From Melitaea cinxia (Eukaryota > Arthropoda > Insecta > Lepidoptera > Nymphalidae): 64,000 nt of DNA. Within the stretch, counting starts at the first letter, position 1. Every line of letters begins with the position of its first letter. The notes under the pieces are model-generated. The model saw nothing but the letters and a program-made list of their open reading frames with translations, was not told where the DNA came from and searched no databases. Both the position numbers and the translations under genes were made by a program. Location of the stretch: assembly GCF_905220565.1 (NCBI RefSeq), contig NC_059406.1, positions 3,730,001 to 3,794,000 of the forward strand. The letters run 5' to 3'. Positions 10,321 through 19,508 of this stretch are shown here, in pieces.

Positions 10321-12720
10321 ATACTCGTAGTTACAACACTAACAAATTCAACACTTGAAACTCTAAATTTTCTAAGATTTATATTTTTAACCTGTACTTT
10401 TTTAGAATGGGGTAATTAAGTTAATTATGCTGTCGAAAGTCTATCTATCTAGTCTATCCACTGCACTATACGTTCAATAACAAGGCCACATAAGAAAACA
10501 ACAGTTTATTTATACTACACAGAAGTACAATCAAATGAACAGTATAAGGAACAGTGATGGTGAAATTAGCGCAGTAATTAAAAAGAAAAATAAAGGAAAT
10601 ATTAGCGCGGATATAAACATAAGAAAAAGCATATTAATATAATATAATTTATGCGTTCGCGAATTATAAATCAGTAAAAGCAAACAAAGTGGAGTTTGCC
10701 TGAAGTCGTATGGTCTTAAGCACGGCAGATTAGTTTCAGTGACAGCTTGAAAAATTTATGATCTATGCTAAAATATTTTTCATTGTATTCTGTTGGGAGA
10801 AACCCAGACCATGCGAATTAGTTGCACTTTACCAAGATAATTAGTAAGAAGAGCTCTTGGAATGCATGGATTGTTGCTATTTGCCTTTGACATCAGCCTA
10901 ATTATCTTGCTTGCATAGCATATGCTGACACGTAATTTGGTAGGAATGTATAATTTATCATATATATCATATTTCTATGGGTATAATGTGTATCGGGTAC
11001 GACACATTTTTATAGCATTTTTATATGTCATATATATTAAGTATTTTTGTTAGAAGAACTTAACAGAATCTAAAGGTGGTCTTATCATTGATTATTTCAT
11101 TACTATTTTTTAAATTTATAAACAAGACTGCTTAAAAATAATAAAAAATCGATATCATTTAAGAAAACAGAAACATATAACAACATTACATTTTGATTAG
11201 ATTATGGCCATATTTTAAACACATTTGACCACATCAGAATCATGCAATTATTTAGTATCAAATATTTTTGTACAAATATGTATATAGCAAAATTAATAAC
11301 CCCAATTCAGTCGGACTCTTTAATTTGAAAGTACCTTTGAAATGCCCTAGAAAGGCACGTCATACCGTCGTCGTTGTTCTACAATTTGGGATGCTAACGC
11401 ACCAGTTCCTAGATTAAACAGACTTTATAATAAATTGAGTAGCAACCTAGATATTTTAACTATTCTACATTTAAATTAAAGTAATTTATAATTAGATTCT
11501 TTGACTGATATTTACTAGTGGTCGCCCAGTGGTCGAAATTCGACCATAATTAAAAATTTAAATTACAAAAATAATTATAATTGAAATAAAGAACTTTGTT
11601 TAATATTTTAATTGGACTACAGACTTTTACAATCAACAAAAGAGTATAATGTGAGTGTGTAATCTGTTTTTTTTTATTGGTTTAATATATTTTAATGCAA
11701 AATTTAAAAAAGAATATTAGCATTCTGTAGTCCTCTATATAAACTATAAGAATACTCAATTTTATACTCCTCCGTCTGCGCAATTTTCGTAAAAAGAGAT
11801 ACAAAGTTTTTGCTTCGCATATTAATATATGTTATATATCTAATTATAATAATAATCAAGAATAATGTTATAAATTTAAACTTGTTAATTTTAATATATA
11901 CTCTCTGTAATACGCTCAAAATATATTTGTTATCTTATTTTTTTTCTTTTGTTCTTACTACTTTTTATTATTATGTTTATCTAATTACTAAGATTATCCC
12001 TATGTACATGTAATTTTTTTTATACTTTGAAATGTAATTTTTTCATCGAATTTTATTTCGAAAAATGTTAAAAATTTACTAAATCGAATATATTTGATTT
12101 GATGATCGGACTAATGCCAACACAATCATTAGTTTAATTTTATAGTATTAGCGATTTTTTCTAAAGCTTTGTTTAAAAAAGCGAAATAATCTCGCATTTT
12201 TGTTGAACAAGAGAAAACCATCAAATTTTATTCAATTGATTAATACTGTTTGTATCGATAAAATAAAACCTTAATAACATTTCGTAACAATAAAACAGGC
12301 CTCCGTTAACGTGGCAGTAAAAAATATGATATTATTTTAAAATAGAACATGAATATAATATCGGAGCAAATCAGATATCTGTGAATGAAATACCTAAAAA
12401 AATGTATCTGAGAAAACAAAAAGCTGTTTAACAAAAAAGCCGCGTTCAAACAATTTTCATTTCCAGTTGAGTAGATACGTCCCGATAATTCGCGCTTAGA
12501 ACAAAGAACAAAAAAATATACTGAATATTATGTAGGTATGACATTTTTCGATATTATAAATCTTTGTTTCTCGCCCTATCTTAATTAATATTAAGACATG
12601 AAATAACATTAAATAACAGTTTCCGAACTCTCAGTAGAAGTCTCAATCAAGTAATTTATATTGTAACATGACTTAAACTCACGCGAAACCATCTTTCTCA
12701 TATGTTATTATACTAAAGTT
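10321..12720. other. AT-rich intergenic DNA, no gene recognised
   Basis: About 2.4 kb without a convincing reading frame or recognised repeat on either strand. Short frames at 11704-12013 are low-complexity products of the AT bias. Confidence 0.4.
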
Positions 12721-12721
12721 A

Positions 12722-13037
12722 CTAGCTGTCTCCGCAAATATTGTCTTGCCGCTAAACGCTATTTAAAAATAGAGTTTGGTGGTAGAAGGGTGAAAATTTA
12801 AGATTGTATGTATTTTTCAACGCCAAATCATAATAAAATAAAAAATAAACAATTTATCTAAAGAATAAAAAATAAATTTAGGGGTGGACTACCCTTAACA
12901 TTTAGGGGGATGAAAAATAGATGTTGTTCGATTCTCAGATCTACCTAATATGCAAACAAAATTTCATGAGATTCGGTTAAGCCGTTTCGGAGGAGTTTAA
13001 CTACCAACACCGCGAGACGAGAATTTTATATATTAGA
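12722..13037 (-). mobile_element. Helitron-like element, complete
   Basis: The plus strand reads A12721-CTAGCTGTCTCCGCAAAT ... TATATATTAGA-T13038, giving TC/CTAG ends on the minus strand and an exact A/T insertion site. Its interior modules match the shorter element at 3950. The LINE at 13053 was inserted only about three bases to its right. Confidence 0.65.
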
Positions 13038-13040
13038 TTA

Positions 13041-14970
13041 TACTTCATAACAACAGAAGTACACTCGCAGGCGTAGAGAAGATTATAAGGAGCGAAGAAG
13101 AAGAGAAAAACACCTACATAAGAAAAAGAAAAGATCGTACGAAGAACAAAAACTGCGGGAGATTGCATCTAGTTACACGCAAAAAGAAACTAGAAACTTC
13201 TACAACCAAGTGAATAGGGGACGGAAAGAATTCAAACCCAGAACCACAGCGTGTAGAAGTAAGACTGGACAGCTACTTAATGATAAAGATGAGATCGTTC
13301 AAAGATGGGCTGAATACTTTCGTGAGCTCCTTAACAGCTCAGTGCAGACTCGTCCACTTTCTGTACCAGTACCTGAGTTTCTACTAAACGATCAACAGAC
13401 AGATGAATCTTTGTACCCCACCATAGAAGATACTATACGAGCCATTCAATTCAGTAAAAATAACAAATCTCCGGGAATAGACGATATCCAAGGCGAGCTT
13501 ATAAAGTATGCCGGAACTGGTTTCGAGAAGGAGTTTCACCACCTGGTTCTCCAGATTTGGAATGATGAAAAAATGCCTGATGATTGGAATACATCTGTTA
13601 TCTGTCCCCTACATAAGAAAGGCGACATATTGGAGTGCAATAATTACCGAGGCATATCTCTCTTGAACACCGGTTATAAAGTTTTTGCCAATATGCTTTT
13701 CAATAAACTAAAGCCATATGTAGAATCCAGCTTGGGGGAGTATCAGTGTGGGTTCCGTCCAAACAGGTCCACAATAGACCAAATCTTCTCGCTTAGGCAG
13801 ATCCTTGAGAAAACGTTTGAATACAACGTGAACACTCACCACCTTTTCGTAGACTTTAAGGCTGCCTATGACAATGTGCACAGAAGTTTCCTGTACCAGG
13901 CTATGATGGAGATCGGCATCCCAACAAAGCTCGTGCGCCTGACGGAGATGACTCTTAGAAACTCTCAGAGCGTTGTCAGAGTTCAAACAAGTGTATCAGA
14001 ACCGTTCAGAACCAATGACGGCTTAAGACAAGGGGATGCGCTCTCGTGCCTACTGTTCAACATCGCTCTCGACAAGTGTATTCGCGACTCAAAGATCGAG
14101 ACCAAAGGCACTATCTACCACAAATCCGTTCAAATTCTAGGGTATGCGGATGACCTCGATGTGATAGGAAGATCTCTACCTGCAATGGAGAGTGCATACC
14201 TTGCTCTTGAAAAATCAGCTGTGGAGGCCGGTCTTCAAATTAACATGGCTAAGACTAAATACCTGAAAGCGTCAAAAGACCAGCAAACCGTACTACAAGG
14301 AGTTGTTAATATTGGCAATAACACCTTCGCTAGCGTCAATCATTTCGTCTACCTGGGATCCTTGGTAACCGATAACAACGATGTGTCTTCAGAAATAAGT
14401 AGAAGAATAATGGCGGCTAACAAGTGCTACTTCGGACTACTAAGATACATACGTTCGAAACTCCTTTCAAGAAGCATAAAACTTCTCTTGTACAAAACCT
14501 TACTAAGGCCCATACTCACCTACGGTTCCGAATGTTGGGTGCTGAGCAAAAAAGACGAAAATTCCTTGTTGGTATTTGAGCGGAAAATACTAAGACGCAT
14601 TTTCGGAGCTGTGATGGAAAATGAGAGATGGCGAACGCGTTATAACCACGAGCTATACCAAATGTACGATGAGCCAAATATAATTAAGACCATAAAGATT
14701 GGGCGCCTGCGTTGGGCAGGGCACGTATTGCGAATGGACGAGGCCAGAGTACCCAAGCGCCTTTTAGAAGGCCGACCGGAGGGCCGCAGAAGTCGAGGAA
14801 GGCCCAAGCTCAGATGGTTGGACGGCGTCGAACAAGACATCAAGACGTTGGGAATAACAAGTTGGAGAAGGAAAGCCTCTAACAGATCGGACTGGAGAGC
14901 TTTGCTGGACCAGGCTAAGGCCCACCCGCGGCTGTAATGCCTCAGATGATGATGATGATACTTCATAACA
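13041..14970 (+). mobile_element. 5'-truncated non-LTR retrotransposon with target-site duplication
   Basis: A 12-bp duplication, TACTTCATAACA, flanks the element at 13041-13052 and 14959-14970. The insert ends in a (GATGAT)n tail at 14946-14958, typical of RTE-like and CR1-like LINEs that lack poly(A). The 5' end is cut within the ORF upstream of the reverse transcriptase fingers, so the endonuclease region is missing. Intact flanks and an open frame suggest a fairly young insertion. Confidence 0.85.
13054..14937 (+). CDS. LINE reverse transcriptase, 5'-truncated but open
   Basis: The open frame runs from the truncation point to a TAA. There is no true start codon; the first usable one (GTG, 13210) is internal. 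Counting from 13210, the reverse transcriptase has motif A VDFKAAYD (about residues 214-221), RQGD (about 273-276) and the catalytic YADD box (312-315). A C-terminal region follows with GRLRWAGHVLRM, the shape seen in RTE-like elements. About 52 further open codons upstream are rich in Arg, Lys and Glu. The catalytic aspartates are intact, but without endonuclease and 5' UTR it cannot move autonomously. The clade (RTE-like) is my inference from motifs. Confidence 0.85.
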   Translation, partial: QKYTRRRREDYKERRRREKHLHKKKKRSYEEQKLREIASSYTQKETRNFYNQVNRGRKEFKPRTTACRSKTGQLLNDKDEIVQRWAEYFRELLNSSVQTRPLSVPVPEFLLNDQQTDESLYPTIEDTIRAIQFSKNNKSPGIDDIQGELIKYAGTGFEKEFHHLVLQIWNDEKMPDDWNTSVICPLHKKGDILECNNYRGISLLNTGYKVFANMLFNKLKPYVESSLGEYQCGFRPNRSTIDQIFSLRQILEKTFEYNVNTHHLFVDFKAAYDNVHRSFLYQAMMEIGIPTKLVRLTEMTLRNSQSVVRVQTSVSEPFRTNDGLRQGDALSCLLFNIALDKCIRDSKIETKGTIYHKSVQILGYADDLDVIGRSLPAMESAYLALEKSAVEAGLQINMAKTKYLKASKDQQTVLQGVVNIGNNTFASVNHFVYLGSLVTDNNDVSSEISRRIMAANKCYFGLLRYIRSKLLSRSIKLLLYKTLLRPILTYGSECWVLSKKDENSLLVFERKILRRIFGAVMENERWRTRYNHELYQMYDEPNIIKTIKIGRLRWAGHVLRMDEARVPKRLLEGRPEGRRSRGRPKLRWLDGVEQDIKTLGITSWRRKASNRSDWRALLDQAKAHPRL

Positions 14971-15605
14971 CAAATTTGTTACTACAAAAACAAATAAAGA
15001 ATTAAATAAGGGAAAGGCCAAAAATATACGAAAAGACTTAATTAAATAATTTAAAAAAAAAAACAACCTATTTCATATTCTTGTCGACAAATCCTCGAAA
15101 CAATTACCATAGATATGTATATCAATCATCACATACAAACACTGTTAACCCGAATATCGTGGAGGGTGTTCCATTGTAATCTTAACGCGTAAATTAACCG
15201 TTATCCCTCGTTCAGGTTTATTTGACATTTTTAGATGTCCGTCGGGAACTGAATATTACTAAAGTAAAAATGTTTACATTGCCGTAAAGGTAAATACGTG
15301 TCGATGTAGGATTTCGTAGTGTATATTTATTTTGCAATCAAGGTTATATATACAGTTGTTATAGTAACATCAATTGTGGATATTCATTCCAAGAGAATTA
15401 ATATACAAAATTATAATAATAAATTATAAAATTAATGCTTTTGTAGATCAAAAAGATAATAAGTAATGGGATGTCGTCCGAGAGGTTGTTTTCCTTCAAT
15501 AACAAGAGATAGTGTAGATTCACGTGGATATCTTGATTTATGAGTATTTTAGCTTCACGCTTAATAGTAATCAAATGCTGTAGAAGCTCTTTAAACTAAA
15601 CTGAA
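14971..15605. other. Spacer, no gene recognised
   Basis: AT-rich, with no recognised repeat or convincing frame. Confidence 0.3.
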
Positions 15606-15890
15606 GAATATAAATAATAATAATAATAATATTAATAAATACTCTTTATTGTACACCACAAAGAAACATTACAAAAAAGTGATACATGCAAAGAAAGATG
15701 TACAAAGGCGGTCTTACCGCTAAGAGCGATTTCTTCCAGACAACCTTTGGGCATGGGACATAGCGTAGAAAAAGAGAAGCTTTAGGGAAGTGTACAAACA
15801 ATTGATAAAGAATTGGCATATAGTTAACAAGCAATGTGACATTAAAAGAAGTAAATATACATACATGTACACATACGTATATACACAATG
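15606..15890 (-). mobile_element. Non-LTR retrotransposon 3' end (jockey/CR1-like)
   Basis: Reverse copy of the 3' UTR seen at 7790-8357. On the plus strand it reads (ATA)n, 'actctttattgtacaccaca', 'tacaaaggcggtcttaccgc' and 'ttcttccagacaacctttgg'. It is 5'-truncated. Confidence 0.6.
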
Positions 15891-16127
15891 TACATACACA
15901 TACAAATAAATATATAAATATATACTACATAAACAAAATACTACATAATATCTTATGGAGATGATAATGATATTTATGAGGTATTTAGTGAAAAAAAATG
16001 CGCCTTTAGATATTTTTTAAAACAAGAAAGTAAATATAAAACTGCCTGTTAAGGATAGACAGAAAGTTTTAGTCAGTGAGTTTCTTGTCATTAAAATGAT
16101 AAAATCGTATTTAAAATTATTAATTCA

Positions 16128-16413
16128 GCCTATAATATCCCACTCCTGGGCATAGGCCACTTTATCCGCGTAGGGGAAGGATTAGAGCTTAATCTACCAC
16201 GTTGCTCCAATGCGGGTTGGCAGATATGCTGCCTACTATGGGGACATACCGGGACCACGGCTTAAAGTGCTCTCCGAGGCATAGTAGGGTGGTCTACAAT
16301 TTAAGACATCCAAACCGGAAACAAATATTTGTACAAATACAAATATCAATCCCGAGCGGGATTGGAACCCGCAAAGCTTTGGTGTTTCAGGCGACTACTC
16401 GCACCAATACACC
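16128..16413 (-). mobile_element. tRNA-headed SINE (family B) with a different tRNA-like head
   Basis: The 3' part ('cctataatatcccactcctg' on the plus strand) is family B. The tRNA-like head at 16355-16413 (minus strand) differs from that of the 37 kb copy: it begins 'ccgctctggtgtattggtgc' and carries a B box 'gggttccaatccc'. So one SINE body is joined to two different Pol III heads in this window. Confidence 0.65.
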
Positions 16414-16478
16414 AGAGCGGTTGTTATTTAAATTAATACGACCTCAATCAATTACACACACCTTTAAAAAGAAACTTC

Positions 16479-16492
16479 AAAATCCATATCTC
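16479..16492. repeat. Target-site duplication, left copy, of helicase retroposon
   Basis: AAAATCCATATCTC here is repeated at 19495-19508 directly after the poly(A). The four leading A bases of the right copy merge with the tail, so 10 bases are unambiguous. Confidence 0.8.
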
Positions 16493-16658
16493 CGCAAAGA
16501 GGAACAGCACGCTTTCTCCACCACTGGCTTTAACACCTACGCAGAATGCCAACACCGTCGTTCTTACAACACACACTCAGACACACAACACACAAACACA
16601 AATAGAACAAAACCGTGTCCAACAAGTAACTCAGCGGGACAACATCACAGCTCCGCGG

Positions 16659-17744
16659 ATGTCTCCTGGCCGCACCCTTCTGGGCCAAATAACTAGGACC
16701 ATGTCTTCCTCACTGCAGAACCTGTTCAGGAATAGAGCCAACCAAAACGCACCTCCGCAACCGACTCAGAGCAGGATGACACAATCCTCGCCCAGTGAAG
16801 TGAACGGAAGTGGAGAAGTTGGTATTAGTACCAGATGCGTGGCTCTATTCATGGACAGCGAAACGGAGAGGATGGGGGTAAGCTTCTGTCCCTTTGAAGA
16901 ACGCAATCAGCTGGCGATTTCGCCGGGCCTCGCCTTACTGATAAACGGTAGCACCCAAAAGACAAGCATAAAGCGCACAAAAATCATAGCGCTAGCGCAA
17001 GAGCAGGAGGGCGACCCGACCTATCGTTTATTGCGGTTGAAAAACAAAGAGATCGCACTTTTCGAATGGGGAGAGACGTCCGCCTTCGCGCAGTCCAGCT
17101 TGTGGCTACAGCGCTTGGGCGAAATCCCCGGGGGAATCCCCGGAAGAATCAGTGTCGATTCGATGAGACTCGGTTATGATAGAGGCAACGTATCGGATAG
17201 GTACGGTTGCCTAATGGCTTCTAAGAACAGTGAGGTCATTGTTTACGAAGACAGGGGGGAGGATCTTGGTTACTTAAGACCGAAATCCAAAACACCTTCA
17301 TCCCCTGCATTGCCGACTGTCAGCGAACCTGCACCTAGTGGCTCGGAGCGCCTACAACAAAAGATCGAAAGCCAGAAGGTTGAACAACGCAAAGCAAGGG
17401 CCGCCCCTGAGTCTAAGCCGAGCTCGATGTCATTGGCGACCTTTATCCAGGCAACCATCTCCCCGAAACAAGGTAAGCTCCCGCATCACCCCTCTCCCAA
17501 AAAGGCTGGACAGGGAGAGCGACTATCGGGGGCGCTGAGCGGGTTCACCAAAGACGACAGTCCGAGGTACCCGGAGGCGTCACTCGCCGCTCGAACTAGG
17601 GCCGATATGGGACAAGTAGAACCACCAAGACTTCGACCTGCGTCCACACCGTTTCAACATGCGGAGAACGCCCTAATCGAGTTCCTGGCCATAATAAAGG
17701 CAAACCGCGAGGTAAGCCTGGCCACCTGCAAAAAGATCATGTAG
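16659..17744 (+). CDS. N-terminal part of virus-like polyprotein, domain unrecognised
   Basis: An open frame of 361 codons ending at UAG (17742-17744). The ATG at 16659 has G at -3. A second ATG at residue 15 (16701) has a better context (acc-ATG) and may be the true start. Residues 1-55 are polar and low in complexity. Residues about 57-205 look globular, with alternating hydrophobic segments. Residues 206-330 are rich in Pro, Ser, Lys and Arg and probably disordered. I recognise no methyltransferase, protease or capsid domain. The following helicase half lies in exactly the same frame, so the two halves were very likely one protein. The region matches no host gene I know. Confidence 0.6.
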   Translation: MSPGRTLLGQITRTMSSSLQNLFRNRANQNAPPQPTQSRMTQSSPSEVNGSGEVGISTRCVALFMDSETERMGVSFCPFEERNQLAISPGLALLINGSTQKTSIKRTKIIALAQEQEGDPTYRLLRLKNKEIALFEWGETSAFAQSSLWLQRLGEIPGGIPGRISVDSMRLGYDRGNVSDRYGCLMASKNSEVIVYEDRGEDLGYLRPKSKTPSSPALPTVSEPAPSGSERLQQKIESQKVEQRKARAAPESKPSSMSLATFIQATISPKQGKLPHHPSPKKAGQGERLSGALSGFTKDDSPRYPEASLAARTRADMGQVEPPRLRPASTPFQHAENALIEFLAIIKANREVSLATCKKIM

Positions 17745-18992
17745 GCCTACCAGTACGATCACCAAAGGCTACTGGAGGTGGAACTCGAGGAAGCCGAAGC
17801 AGCCATATACAACAGCAAAACCCGACAAATACTCAAGGGCAAGATGTCGGGTAGGTATATGGCTGCATATAACATCACAGCAGGTTTCGTGAGCGCGGTC
17901 GAGTCTGAGGGGAGTGACGAGGAGTCTCAAACCTTCGACACACCTGAAGGGGACCCGGTGGTGGTAGTGGCCAGATGCACGAAAGTAATGCTGGGGGACC
18001 GGATGCTGCGGATGGCGAAAACCATCTCGGGCGACCGGGAAGCCGGTTTACCGTCCGTGACCTGGGGGCTACCATCGCTGGAGTGGATAAACGGTGTACC
18101 GGGATGCGGTAAGACAACTCGCATAGTCAGGGACTTCGATGAGGACACGGAGGTCGTGATTACGACCACAGTCGAGGCGGCTAAAGACCTAAAGGAAAAA
18201 CTGGCGCACCGCTATGGCAACAAGGCCAAGCAAAAGGTGCGCACTATGGCATCCGTGCTGGTAAATGGTTTCCGTGAGGGCTCAAAAATCAAACGCCTAA
18301 CGGTGGACGAAGCCCTCATGAACCATTTCGGAGCCATAGTAATGGCCGCCCGACTATCGGGAGCAGAGAAGGTAGTCCTCATTGGAGATATAAATCAGCT
18401 GCCGTACATCGACAGGGACAACCTGTTCGAAATGCGATACCGCAGACCAACCCTGTTAACAACCATCTCATGTGAGTTGTCATGCACGCATCGTAACCCC
18501 AAAGACGTCGCCTTTGCCATCAGTGAGGTTTACAAGACCGTGTACAGCTCAAGCACAAAGATCCGATCTTTGCAAGTGAGGAGCCTCACGGGCGCGCGCA
18601 TTCCTGTAGGAAGGGACCGGACCTTGTACCTGGTCTTTACGCAAGAGGAGAAGAGATTGCTGACTGACAAGGGATACGGGTCCGGTGAGGGATCGCGCGT
18701 CTTAACCATCCATGAGGCGCAGGGCCAGACCTATGAGGACGTCGTTGTCCTCCAGACGAAGACAAGGAGGCTCAAGATTCACGACAGCGTCTCGCACGCT
18801 GTAGTCGCGGTGACTAGGCACACCAACACCTGTGTCTATTACACCGACGACCGTGACGACGCAATTGGTCGCTTTGTGGCGAAGGCAGCGGAAACTTCTG
18901 AAAAAGACATCCTCGAGCACAGCCTCAGGATGGCGATTCACCACAGGGATGCCGCCGTCATTGAGGGTGTGCTCGAAATGTTAAAATTGTAG
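17745..18992 (+). CDS. Virus-like superfamily 1 RNA helicase
   Basis: Open from just after the UAG to a TAG, about 415 codons. The first start-type codon is GTG 17778 and the first ATG is 17844. Counting from 17778, the SF1 helicase motifs appear in order: Walker A GVPGCGKTT (106-114), Walker B VDEA (176-179), motif III LIGDINQLP (201-209), the THRNP segment (237-241), motif V IHEAQGQTYEDV (311-322) and motif VI AVTRHT (344-349). In alphavirus-like (+)RNA viruses this domain unwinds RNA during replication. No polymerase or capping domain follows. All motifs and the frame are intact, which suggests a recent insertion or selection on the frame. A cellular SF1 helicase is less likely given the motif style and short length. 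Confidence 0.8.
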   Translation, partial: AYQYDHQRLLEVELEEAEAAIYNSKTRQILKGKMSGRYMAAYNITAGFVSAVESEGSDEESQTFDTPEGDPVVVVARCTKVMLGDRMLRMAKTISGDREAGLPSVTWGLPSLEWINGVPGCGKTTRIVRDFDEDTEVVITTTVEAAKDLKEKLAHRYGNKAKQKVRTMASVLVNGFREGSKIKRLTVDEALMNHFGAIVMAARLSGAEKVVLIGDINQLPYIDRDNLFEMRYRRPTLLTTISCELSCTHRNPKDVAFAISEVYKTVYSSSTKIRSLQVRSLTGARIPVGRDRTLYLVFTQEEKRLLTDKGYGSGEGSRVLTIHEAQGQTYEDVVVLQTKTRRLKIHDSVSHAVVAVTRHTNTCVYYTDDRDDAIGRFVAKAAETSEKDILEHSLRMAIHHRDAAVIEGVLEMLKL

Positions 18993-19482
18993 CACACCTT
19001 ATTTGTAGGAACAAATTGTAAATTAATGTAAGGAAAAAACTTAGGAGTAATTTAAAAAAAAAAAATAAAAAAAAAATAAAAAAAAAATTACTAATAATAA
19101 CATAGGTTAAGTGTATATTGTAAGTAGGCCAAGTAGGCCATAAGTGTACATATACGTTAACTAGACAATAAGTGTACATATATTATAGATAGCAAGTAAG
19201 TGTATATATAAACATAGATAATAATAATTATTATAATAGTGACAACAATAATTAAAGTAAGGCGAAATATAATTCTATGTCTTTTTGCATGTAAGATATC
19301 AATTAAGTTTAGCATAACTTTGGTCGGTGGACTCACGTCTGCATTAGGGATACTAAGACAGAATAATTAGGTCTCTTAATGTAAGCTGCAGTAGTGTAAC
19401 AAGTAAACGATCAGTAATAAAACTAAAAATCGGAATAACAAAAGCATGGGCACTTTAAGCCTGTGGACATAACTTTATTTAT
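18993..19482 (+). other. 3' UTR of the helicase retroposon with ~30-bp repeats
   Basis: Contains an A-rich patch (19051-19089), then imperfect tandem units of about 30 bp built on 'aataagtgtacatatat' (19095-19215), and a terminal segment with 'gcatgggcactttaagcctg' just before the poly(A). The tandem units and the terminal segment recur at 60055-60380. Confidence 0.65.
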
Positions 19483-19508
19483 AAAAAAAAAAAAAAAATC
19501 CATATCTC

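Larger units (their letters stand above)
16493..19498 (+). mobile_element. Retroposed virus-like helicase element, 3.0 kb
   Basis: The unit has the form of a processed retrotransposition product. A non-coding leader (16493-16658) is followed by a reading frame interrupted once (16659-18992), a roughly 490-base 3' UTR and a run of 16 A bases (19483-19498), and the whole is bracketed by 14-bp target-site duplications. No reverse transcriptase, integrase or LTR is present, so LINE machinery probably inserted it. The coding part has GC content and codon use clearly unlike the AT-rich surroundings. A second, truncated copy of the 3' UTR lies at 59992-60384, so this is a dispersed family. Origin in a positive-strand RNA virus of the alphavirus/virga-like group is inferred from the helicase type. 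Confidence 0.8.

Noticed and set aside
16202..16696. 164-codon open frame upstream of the helicase element
   Set aside because: It crosses a SINE, the target-site duplication and the retroposon leader, so it joins unrelated sequences. It also starts from TTG in a tRNA-derived repeat.
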